A stretch of 10,713 nt of DNA from an uncultured Coriobacteriaceae bacterium (GTDB taxonomy: Bacteria; Actinomycetota; Coriobacteriia; Coriobacteriales; Eggerthellaceae): contig USJN01000028.1 in the NCBI GenBank assembly GCA_900554945.1, forward strand, positions 1 through 10,713, in the 5' to 3' direction. Below, in pieces: positions 1-6,189 of the stretch. The notes under the pieces are model-generated. The model saw nothing but the letters and a program-made list of their open reading frames with translations, made no database searches and was not told the origin of the DNA. The stretch's first letter is position 1. Every line of letters begins with the position of its first letter. The translations under genes and the position numbers were made by a program.

Positions 1-2046
1 ATGACAGACGAGAAGAACGACATTCGCGCTCAGGTGCGCGAGTATTACGGCAAGACGTTGGGTGGCTCCGACGACTTGAAGACCAACGCATGCTGCTGCG
101 CGACTGAGCGTCCGCCGAAGTACGTGCTCGACGTGATGCCCGACATCGCCGACGAAATCGTCGAGCGCTTCTATGGGTGCGGCTCTCCGATTCCGCCGGC
201 GCTTACCGGTGCGACGGTGGTCGATTTGGGCTGCGGCACGGGGCGCGATGTGTACGTGCTCTCGAAGCTTGTGGGGCCGACCGGGCGCGTCATCGGCGTC
301 GACATGACCCCTGAGCAGCTTGCCGTTGCACAAAAGTATCAAGACGAGCAGGCGGAAAAGTTCGGGTTCGAACATTCTAACGTGGAGTTCAAGGCGGGCT
401 TCATCGAGGACTTGGAAGAGCTCGGCATCGAAGATGGCACGGTTGACCTGGTGGTTTCCAACTGCGTAATCAACCTGACGCCGTTTAAAGACCAGGTGTT
501 CTCCGAAATCTATCGCGTGCTGAAGCCCGGTGGCGAGCTGTACTTCTCCGATGTGTTCTGCGACCGCCGCATGTCCGACGAGCTGCGCGCCGACCCGGTG
601 CTTCGCGGCGAGTGCTTGGGCGGTGCGATGTACATCGACGACTTCCGCCGCATGCTAGCCAAGCACGGCTGGAAAAGCTACGTGTGCACGGCGGTGGAGG
701 ACATTCACGTTTCCGACCTGGCGCTCGAGACGAAACTCGGGTTCACGTCGTTCACTTCGCGCACGGTGCGCGCTATCAAGGCGGAGGGATTGGAAGACGC
801 CGAGGAGAACTACGGCCAGGTCGCGCGCTACCTGGGCGGGATGCCCGAGATGCCGCGCTACTTCGACCTGACCGAGGAGCTGCGCCTTATCAAGGGGCGC
901 GAGTACGCCGTGAGCGGAAATCTGGCGGCCATGCTCGAGCAATCGCGCTACGGGAAGTACTTCGAGGTGACGCCCCGCGGTGCGCATCGCGGCAGGTTCG
1001 ATCTTGCCCGCGCTCAGCAGGCGCTCGAGATGCGCCGTGGCAAGCGCAAAGCCGACCTCGACTACTTGAACGAGGCGTGCGAGCGCTGCGGCATCCCCTC
1101 GTTCTACGATCGCGTGAACTTGCCCGAAATCCTGCAGGCGAACGAGCGACCTGCGACGATGCAGGTAAACATCACCTATGCGTGCAATCTTGCGTGCCGC
1201 CATTGCTACCTGGAGTGCGGTCCGAGAAACAACGAGGTTATGTCACGCGAGACGATGGAGCAGATCATCGCCGCATTCAAGTCAGGCGGTTACAAGACGC
1301 TCGACGTGACGGGCGGCTCGCCTGAGCTGCATCCCGACTGCGAGTGGTTCTTGCGCGAAGGCGCCAAGATCGCCGAGAAGGTGATCGTTCGCACGAACCT
1401 GACGCTTGAGGAGAAGCCGGAATACGAGCATTTCCTTGACGTGTTTGCCGAGGTGGGGGCCGATGTGTGCGTGTCGCTTCCGTATTTCGACGCCGAAAAC
1501 GCCGACAACCAACGCGGACGCGGCGTTTTCAAGCGCGCCGTCGCGAACATCCGCAAGCTCAACGAGCGAGGATATGGGCGCGAGGGCGGTCCCGAGCTCG
1601 AGATCGTCTACAACGTGGCGGGCCCGTTCCTGCCGCCGCCGCAAGAGCTTCTGGCAGACGCCTATCGCGTGAAGCTGACCGAGCAGCAGGGCATCGACTT
1701 CAACGAGCTGTATGCCTTCAATAACTTCCCGCTCGGCCGTTTCGCGATGGATTTGGCCGACGCGGGGCTCACCGACGAGTACCTAAAGCTGCTCCACGAC
1801 AACTTCAACGCGTTCGCCGTGGGCAAGATCATGTGCCGCGACCAGGTGAACGTCGATATCGACGGGCGCCTGTACGACTGCGAGTGCAACCATGTGCTCG
1901 AGATGCCCATCCAGATCGACGGGCGCGATGCGACGATCGCCGACATCGTGGATGCGCCACTTCCCCCGCGCGAGGTTCGCACGAACCCGGTGTGCTACAG
2001 CTGCGCTGCCGGCGCCGGTTCAAGCTGCGGCGGCTCGTTAATCTAG
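1..2046 (+). CDS. arsS: ArsM-ArsS fusion: arsenite methyltransferase joined to radical SAM arsenosugar-type enzyme
   Basis: The N-terminal half (residues about 1-335) is an ArsM-type SAM-dependent arsenite methyltransferase. It shows the SAM-binding DLGCGTG at 75-81, a Cys triplet at 31-33, and single cysteines at 60 (YGCG), 155 (SNCVINL) and 205 (GECLGGA) that fit the three As(III)-binding cysteines of the family. Residues 300-335 (SRYGKYFEVT) match the usual ArsM C-terminal domain. The C-terminal half (about 370-681) is a radical SAM protein with the cluster motif CNLACRHC (Cys395, 399, 402), the downstream motif MCRDQVNVDIDGRLYDC, and a terminal CYSCAAGAGSSCGG, all hallmarks of ArsS. In known pathways ArsM makes dimethylarsenite and ArsS attaches the SAM-derived deoxyadenosyl group to arsenic; acting in sequence on one chain is my inference. 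The enzyme should be cytosolic. The window starts at this ATG, so its promoter and any ars neighbours upstream are unseen. The family call is strong; the exact product is not proven. Confidence 0.88.
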   Translation: MTDEKNDIRAQVREYYGKTLGGSDDLKTNACCCATERPPKYVLDVMPDIADEIVERFYGCGSPIPPALTGATVVDLGCGTGRDVYVLSKLVGPTGRVIGVDMTPEQLAVAQKYQDEQAEKFGFEHSNVEFKAGFIEDLEELGIEDGTVDLVVSNCVINLTPFKDQVFSEIYRVLKPGGELYFSDVFCDRRMSDELRADPVLRGECLGGAMYIDDFRRMLAKHGWKSYVCTAVEDIHVSDLALETKLGFTSFTSRTVRAIKAEGLEDAEENYGQVARYLGGMPEMPRYFDLTEELRLIKGREYAVSGNLAAMLEQSRYGKYFEVTPRGAHRGRFDLARAQQALEMRRGKRKADLDYLNEACERCGIPSFYDRVNLPEILQANERPATMQVNITYACNLACRHCYLECGPRNNEVMSRETMEQIIAAFKSGGYKTLDVTGGSPELHPDCEWFLREGAKIAEKVIVRTNLTLEEKPEYEHFLDVFAEVGADVCVSLPYFDAENADNQRGRGVFKRAVANIRKLNERGYGREGGPELEIVYNVAGPFLPPPQELLADAYRVKLTEQQGIDFNELYAFNNFPLGRFAMDLADAGLTDEYLKLLHDNFNAFAVGKIMCRDQVNVDIDGRLYDCECNHVLEMPIQIDGRDATIADIVDAPLPPREVRTNPVCYSCAAGAGSSCGGSLI

Positions 2047-2060
2047 CGGGGGTGCCGAAT

Positions 2061-2130
2061 CGCGCAGGCGGACGGGCGCTTCTGCCTGCGCGGGCGGGAT
2101 CGTCGCCTTGCGCAAGACGGCGCCGCCGTC
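2061..2130. other. GC-rich inverted repeats downstream of the ArsM-ArsS gene
   Basis: Two stem-forming inverted repeats follow the stop codon. CGCGCAGGC at 2061-2069 pairs with GCCTGCGCG at 2084-2092. GACGGCG at 2116-2122 mirrors CGCCGTC at 2124-2130, right after the palindrome CTTGCGCAAG (2107-2116). Neither has a T-run, so they are not clear intrinsic terminators. They may slow polymerase or protect the 3' end of the transcript. Confidence 0.45.
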
Positions 2131-2213
2131 GGCCCCCCGCGGCTTTCTGTGAACTCGGGCGCTCTCAAGGCTTATCGGCTTGCGGGGCGCTCATGTTGTT
2201 TGCGCTGTTTTAC

Positions 2214-2242
2214 TTGCCAGGAGGGGGCTCTTTGGTCATACT
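2214..2242 (+). promoter_or_regulatory. Predicted sigma70-type promoter for the wall-protein gene
   Basis: TTGCCA at 2214-2219 is one mismatch from the -35 consensus. After a 17-base spacer, CATACT at 2237-2242 matches four of six -10 positions. Transcription would begin around 2249, leaving a leader of about 80 bases that opens with a hairpin. It is placed correctly for the downstream secreted-protein gene and phosphatase. Confidence 0.55.
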
Positions 2243-2255
2243 GAATTTCGCAAGG

Positions 2256-2276
2256 CGTCCCGGAAGGGACGTTTTT
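2256..2276 (+). terminator. GNRA-loop hairpin with T-run in the leader
   Basis: CGTCCC (2256-2261) pairs perfectly with GGGACG (2266-2271) around a GGAA tetraloop, and TTTTT follows at 2272-2276. This is a compact intrinsic-terminator shape. It lies downstream of the predicted promoter and upstream of the next gene, so it could be an attenuator, a 5' stabilising hairpin, or a terminator for readthrough from the ArsM-ArsS gene. A stem of only six pairs makes strong termination uncertain. Confidence 0.5.
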
Positions 2277-2328
2277 CATGTGGCGAAGCAGTGCCGCATG
2301 CATTCTATTGGCCGTTGGAAGGAAATTG

Positions 2329-3441
2329 GTGGGAACGCACTTTAGTGCATGTGAACAGGTGAAACGCTGGGCCTTCGCAATGTGTGCGATGGCTTTGAGC
2401 GCCCTTCTCGCTGTGTCCCTTATTCCTGTGGCCGCGTTTGCCGACGATGTCTCCGATGCCCAGACGGCGCTTGATGCTGCTGAGGCGCAGATGAAGACCA
2501 TCTCCGAAGAATACGACAAGATCAATGCCGAGCTCACTTCTATTCAAGGGCAGATCGATGCGACTGCTGCCAATGCCCTCGATGCCCAACAGGCGGTGAT
2601 TTCAGGTCGCGAGACGCTGAGCAACGCCGCCCGCAGCGAGTACCGCTCGCCTTCGGCGGGGTCGATGCTCATGTTGATCTTGGGGTCGGCCTCTTTCGAT
2701 GAGCTGACGCGCAACGTGGTGTACGCTGGCTCGATTCTCCAGGCGCAGGCCGACGAGGTGGAGGCGCAGAAGGACCGTGTCGCCACGCTCGAGGGCATCA
2801 CCGCCGAGCTGAACACCCAGAAGGATTCGCAGACGCGCGCTTTGGGCGAGCTTGAAAAGACGAAGCAGGAAGCGGCGGCCGTTGTCTCGCAGGCGCAGTC
2901 GCAGCTGCAAAATGCCAAGGACGCGGAGGCCGATCGTCTTGCCGCACTCCAGGCGCAGGTGGCGAACATGTCGAATTCCGACTCGTCCGATCAGGGTGCG
3001 GGCGGGTCTTCCACGCAGGTTTCCGACAAGGCGAACACCACGGATCGTCAGGAGGTTGTGCCCGATTCGACGCCGGTTGAGCCCAATCCTGAGCCGGCGC
3101 CCGATTCCGATGCTGGCTGGAAGACGGGCGTGGCTTCGGCATATGGCGGTTCTACCGATCCCTACACTCCCAATCCCGGCACGACGGCGACGGGCGATGT
3201 GTGCGACGATTACTCGATGGGTGTGGCGATTCCGATGGCATGGCCGAACTTCAGCAGCTATTTCGGCCGCACGGTGCAAATCTCCTACGACGGCATGACG
3301 GTGTACGCTGTCATCAACGACTGCGGCGGCATGGGCGGCGGCAGCCGCTCGCTCGATTTGCAGCCTGGCGTATGGAAAGCCTTCGGGTACTCCTCCTGCG
3401 ACGACTGGGGCCTGCGTACGGTGAGCTACCGTATTCTATAG
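2329..3441 (+). CDS. Secreted coiled-coil protein with C-terminal double-psi beta-barrel (RlpA/3D-like) domain
   Basis: Translated from GTG 2329 this is 370 residues. Residues 11-38 form a signal peptide: KRW, then a hydrophobic run AMALSALLAVSLIPVAA, with likely cleavage after AFA. Residues about 39-213 are an Ala/Gln/Glu-rich coiled coil broken by SMLMLILGSASFDELTRNVV. That pattern resembles the N-terminal domain of PcsB-type wall hydrolases. A Ser/Pro linker (214-262) leads to a double-psi beta-barrel with VYAVINDCGG and SRSLDLQPGVWKAFG. The Asp pair resembles the active-site region of RlpA/3D domains, known for binding or cleaving peptidoglycan glycan strands. The protein should act outside the membrane in wall remodelling; catalysis is unproven. 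GTG 2329 is chosen because GGAAGGA (2317-2323) sits five bases upstream. ATG 2278 would give an implausible 55-residue leader peptide, and GTG 2359 lacks a Shine-Dalgarno. A phosphatase gene follows 8 bases later. Confidence 0.82.
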   Translation: MGTHFSACEQVKRWAFAMCAMALSALLAVSLIPVAAFADDVSDAQTALDAAEAQMKTISEEYDKINAELTSIQGQIDATAANALDAQQAVISGRETLSNAARSEYRSPSAGSMLMLILGSASFDELTRNVVYAGSILQAQADEVEAQKDRVATLEGITAELNTQKDSQTRALGELEKTKQEAAAVVSQAQSQLQNAKDAEADRLAALQAQVANMSNSDSSDQGAGGSSTQVSDKANTTDRQEVVPDSTPVEPNPEPAPDSDAGWKTGVASAYGGSTDPYTPNPGTTATGDVCDDYSMGVAIPMAWPNFSSYFGRTVQISYDGMTVYAVINDCGGMGGGSRSLDLQPGVWKAFGYSSCDDWGLRTVSYRIL

Positions 3442-3449
3442 GGACCGAA

Positions 3450-4313
3450 ATGATTGATTCCAACATGGTGCGCGGGGAAAACGGCGCACGGGTTCTTGGT
3501 AACTCGACTGCGTCCGCGGCCGATGGGCGTTTTTCGGTTCCTCTGGGCGAAGCGATACCTGCTGCTGCGCCTTCCCCAAGTGGGAGCACGCCCGTCACTT
3601 TCTACATCGTTCGCCATGGGCAAACGGAATACAACCTGAAACACCTGGTCCAGGGCTGGTGCGATGCTCCTTTGACCGAGGCGGGCGTTCGCGACGCACG
3701 CGCTTGCGGACGCGGCCTCGCCCGCGCAGGCATCGAATTCGCGGCGGCTTACTCGAGCGATTTGGGGCGTGCCGTGCAGACGATGGGCGAGCTGCTCTCG
3801 GCGCGCAGCGAGGTGGCGCCTGAGCTGGCCCTTCCTTCTCGCATGTCGGATTCCCGCATCCGCGAATGGTGCTACGGCGACTTGGAGGCGCGCCCTGGTA
3901 CGCTCATGCGCGATGTGCTCAACGAGGGATTCGGGTGCGACATGCCCTTTGAGGAGCTCAATGTCCGCCTCCCGGAAACCGCCGATGCCATTAAGCGCTG
4001 GGACGCTTCCGGTAAAGCGGAGAGTTGGGAGCAAATCAAGGCGCGGCTCAGCGATTTCTATTGCGATGTGGCTCGCAAGGTGGCGCTCTCGGGCGGCGGC
4101 AACGTGCTCGTAGTGACGCACTCGTTCGTCATCCGCTCGACCATGTACCTGCTCGACCCCGCGCGCGTGAACGACCCCGTGAAGATCGAGAATGCAAGCG
4201 TCACAAAGGTGACCTGCGACGATTGCTTTGCCTGCGACACAGGCGCGTTTTCGAGCGCCCTTTTCACGCTCGGCGTGACGGGCTCGACGAGCTTTCTGGG
4301 TTCGCGCCTCTGA
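3450..4313 (+). CDS. Histidine phosphatase (phosphoglycerate mutase-like) superfamily protein
   Basis: This 287-residue protein has the full catalytic set of the branch-1 histidine phosphatases. VRHGQTEYN carries Arg55 and the phosphate-accepting His56, DLGRAVQT carries Arg107, IREWCYGDLE carries Glu139, and THSFVIR carries the second His (224). Such enzymes remove phosphate from small molecules or act as cofactor-dependent mutases; the substrate cannot be read from the sequence. The first 48 residues are an extra low-complexity Ala/Ser/Pro-rich stretch before the core strand VTFYIVRHG, with no signal peptide. ATG 3450 lies 8 bases after the wall-protein stop and has GGGA about five bases upstream, so the two genes probably share a transcript. 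ATG 3465 is a possible alternative start. A role linked to the wall protein is only suggested by adjacency. Confidence 0.88.
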   Translation: MIDSNMVRGENGARVLGNSTASAADGRFSVPLGEAIPAAAPSPSGSTPVTFYIVRHGQTEYNLKHLVQGWCDAPLTEAGVRDARACGRGLARAGIEFAAAYSSDLGRAVQTMGELLSARSEVAPELALPSRMSDSRIREWCYGDLEARPGTLMRDVLNEGFGCDMPFEELNVRLPETADAIKRWDASGKAESWEQIKARLSDFYCDVARKVALSGGGNVLVVTHSFVIRSTMYLLDPARVNDPVKIENASVTKVTCDDCFACDTGAFSSALFTLGVTGSTSFLGSRL

Positions 4314-4391
4314 GGGCATCGGCTGGAACGGGCTATCTGATAGGCTCGCCTCAGTTTTCGTGCCAGATTCTCCCTTTCAACGTGTACTTTT

Positions 4392-4504
4392 TCGAGCAGC
4401 ACGTTGGAGAGCGGCTTGGGGGCCGCTGTCGAGCAGCGCGTCATGGGCGGGCCTTGAGGTCCGCTGTCGGGCAGCGCGCTGCGGGGCGGGCGTTGGAGTC
4501 GCTG
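4392..4504. repeat. Three tandem imperfect 38-bp GC-rich repeats
   Basis: Units lie at 4392-4428 (37 bp), 4429-4466 (38 bp) and 4467-4504 (38 bp). Each opens TCGAGCAGC or TCGGGCAGC and ends in GCTG. At the two inner junctions CGCTG and CAGCG form matching five-pair hairpins (4424-4438 and 4462-4476). The period is not a multiple of three, so the array is not a coding repeat. It abuts the 5' break of the symporter remnant. Confidence 0.75.
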
Positions 4505-4506
4505 CC

Positions 4507-5106
4507 GAGAATTACGAAGACACCACGATCCCGCAGACCATCCTGTCGTTTATCCCGACGAACGTCTTCTCCGACTTGGCGGGCACCCGCTCGACATCGA
4601 CCATTGCCGTGGTCATCTTCTCGGCTCTTGTGGGACTTGCTTATCTGAAGCTTCGCAATCGCGATTCTGAGCAGGCCGATTTCTTCCGCCGCATCATCGA
4701 TAGCCTCTACGGCATCGTGATGTGCATCGTGAAGATGGTCATCGGACTCACCCCCTACGGCGTCATGGCGCTCATCGCAAACGTCATGGCCACGAGTGAC
4801 TTTGCGGCAATCGTCGATCTTGGCAAGTTCATCATCTTCTCGTATGTGGCGATCATCGCGATGTTCATTGTGCATCTGATTATCCTGGCGGCGAACCGCG
4901 TGAACCCCGTCACGTACTTGAAGAAGGCGTTCCCTGTGCTGTCCTTCGCGTTCGTGTCGCGCACGAGCGCGGGTGCTTTGCCTATGAACATCGAGACGCA
5001 GTCGAAGGCGCTCGGCGTTGACGAGGCTACGGCGAACTTCGCAGCGAGCTTCGGGATGTCCATCGGGCAGAATGGCTGCGCGGGCATCTATCCGGCTATG
5101 ATGGCG
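4507..5106 (+). pseudogene. tcyP: Internal fragment of a TcyP-like L-cystine / sodium:dicarboxylate symporter
   Basis: About 200 residues match the central part of the TcyP/YdjN L-cystine transporters, members of the sodium:dicarboxylate symporter family. The match runs from TIPQTILSFIPTNVFSDL through hydrophobic spans such as TSTIAVVIFSALVGLAYL and LGKFIIFSYVAIIAMFIVHL to the hairpin-2 signature SRTSAGALPMNIETQSKALG and IGQNGCAGIYPAMMA. Full-length relatives have roughly 450 residues. Here the first 150-200 residues (initial membrane spans) are absent, as are the final spans after IYPAMMA. The fragment starts at the edge of the 38-bp repeats, has no credible start codon, and stops resembling the family near 5106, about 30 bases before the stop of the convergent GNAT gene. 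The reading frame stays open past that point, but there it is antisense to GNAT. There is no frameshift inside the fragment, so the loss may be recent. Transport function is not expected. Confidence 0.8.
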
Positions 5107-5136
5107 ACGCTTCCTGCCTCGCTCCGTTCGTGCCTG

Positions 5137-5964
5137 CTACGTTTGCGACATCTCGTTTGCTCGCGCGATGACCTCGCTCACCTGGTCGGGGTGCGCGCTT
5201 GCGTACAGGGGAAAGGGAACGGGCGGCGCAGGCGCGTCTTCGAAAGGGGCGATTTCGCGCACGTACCAGGCGACGTCGTGCCAAGCGCCGCAGGTGAAAC
5301 CCGCGTGCGGTTGCACTCCCATAAGCGCGAACCCGAACGCGTGGTGCAGTCGCTCGCTTGCAGCATTGGGGGAGGTCACCACGCCGTAGACCGCCTTTAT
5401 GCCCATAAGGCACAGAAGCTCGATGAGCGCGGCGTACAGGCGGCTTCCCGCGCCTTGGCCCTGCGCGGCGGGTGCAAGGTAGACGGAAAGCTCGGCGTTC
5501 CATTGGAAGGCGATGCGTTCGCGCAGCTCATGGGCGTAGGCGAACCCGACGACGCGTCCGTCCTCCTCGGCGACGAGACAGGGGTACTTCTCGCAGATCT
5601 CGGCGATGCGCTCGCGGTATGCCTCGCAAGAGGGGGCTTCTTCCTCGAAAGTCACGGGCGTATCGACGAAGGGAGCGTACACCGCGCGGATGCCGTCCGC
5701 GTCGTCGGTCGAGGCCAGGCGGATGTGCAGCTGCGGGCTTGCGAGCGTGCGGCTGGCCGCGGGGGCGTGCGAGCTTGCGAGCGTGCGGTCGGCAGTGGAA
5801 GCCTGGGAGTTTGCGGGCGCGTTGCGAAATACGCGCAGCTGCGAACTCGCCGGCGCGCATCCCGACGGAGGCGCCATCGCGCCTGCGGAGGCATTATCGC
5901 CCGCAGCCTCCGCAAGCGTACTCTCGTTCGCGGCGGCAGAATTGCACAAGGACGCATCGCGCAT
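5137..5964 (-). CDS. GNAT acetyltransferase of the phosphinothricin / methionine-sulfoximine family, with N-terminal extension
   Basis: The 275-residue protein has a GNAT domain at about 79-237. It opens LHIRLASTDDADGIRAVYAPFV, carries the acetyl-CoA pyrophosphate loop QGQGAG (168-173) followed by SRLYAAL, and ends with GFTCGAWHDVAWY, a signature of the phosphinothricin N-acetyltransferase group. Related enzymes acetylate the amino group of glutamate analogues or methionine derivatives; the natural substrate is unknown. The usual family length is about 170-180 residues. Here about 78 Ala/Ser-rich residues precede the domain and about 38 follow it. The start at 5964 is chosen because AAGGAG (5978-5973) lies eight bases upstream; the longer start at 6015 has no such support. 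The N-terminal extension includes two copies of RTLAS encoded by a 36-bp repeat. The gene diverges from the pheS leader and converges on the symporter remnant. Confidence 0.85.
   Translation of the reverse strand: MRDASLCNSAAANESTLAEAAGDNASAGAMAPPSGCAPASSQLRVFRNAPANSQASTADRTLASSHAPAASRTLASPQLHIRLASTDDADGIRAVYAPFVDTPVTFEEEAPSCEAYRERIAEICEKYPCLVAEEDGRVVGFAYAHELRERIAFQWNAELSVYLAPAAQGQGAGSRLYAALIELLCLMGIKAVYGVVTSPNAASERLHHAFGFALMGVQPHAGFTCGAWHDVAWYVREIAPFEDAPAPPVPFPLYASAHPDQVSEVIARANEMSQT
5737..5788. repeat. 36-bp-period direct repeat inside the GNAT N-terminal extension
   Basis: The 16-base sequence GCTTGCGAGCGTGCGG occurs identically at 5737-5752 and 5773-5788. The period is 36 bases, exactly 12 codons, and yields the repeated peptide RTLAS in the GNAT linker. 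Keeping the frame suggests the stretch is translated or at least tolerated as coding. Confidence 0.75.
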
Positions 5965-5965
5965 G

Positions 5966-6001
5966 AAAAGGGCTCCTTCCCGAGTAATCGGACAAGAGCC
6001 C
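5966..6001 (-). promoter_or_regulatory. Terminator-like hairpin enclosing the GNAT Shine-Dalgarno
   Basis: Read on the minus strand, GGGCTC (6001-5996) pairs with GAGCCC (5975-5970), a four-pair inner stem CCGA/TCGG (5991-5980) lies inside, and TTTT follows at 5969-5966. The Shine-Dalgarno AAGGAG (5978-5973) overlaps the 3' arm of the outer stem. The fold could hide the ribosome site or end transcription just before the ATG. No ligand-binding domain is recognisable upstream. Confidence 0.5.
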
Positions 6002-6176
6002 ATGGTAGCACGCATCTGTTTCGGCGGCTTTTCGAGTCGACGAATCCCCCTCTATGTTGGCTTCGGTTGTCCTACGTGGGGGCCTGTTGCTTCCAGCGGT
6101 TATCGCGCCCGCCCCTTTCGGGCCGCTCCTCGCGTTTCGCGTTGTGGATTTTCCCCATGGCGGGCGGTCCTTGCGC

Positions 6177-6182
6177 TATACT
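6177..6182 (+). promoter_or_regulatory. Predicted -10 box for the pheST transcript
   Basis: TATACT is one base from the consensus -10. Transcription would begin near 6189, at the 5' edge of the T-box leader, as expected. No convincing -35 lies 16-18 bases upstream, so the promoter may rely on an activator or on other contacts. Confidence 0.5.
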
Positions 6183-6189
6183 CTCTTCC

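Noticed and set aside
1166..2046. Selenocysteine in the ArsS half
   Set aside because: Some ArsS proteins are selenoproteins, but here every such position is a Cys codon and there is no in-frame TGA.
2061..2130. Intrinsic terminator after the ArsM-ArsS gene
   Set aside because: The stems are good, but no T-run follows either, so I list them only as inverted repeats.
2249..2331. c-di-AMP (ydaO-type) or c-di-GMP riboswitch before the wall-protein gene
   Set aside because: I compared the leader with the conserved cores I remember and found no matching blocks; only simple hairpins are supported.
3201..3449. Upstream part of the phosphatase open frame
   Set aside because: It overlaps the double-psi-barrel domain of the preceding gene in another frame and resembles nothing; ATG 3450 is the sensible start.
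4323..4370. Terminator after the phosphatase gene
   Set aside because: CTATC/GATAG has a one-base loop and the later TTTT is not adjacent to a stable stem.
4392..4504. CRISPR array
   Set aside because: Units are directly adjacent with no unique spacers, and they are imperfect; no cas gene is nearby.
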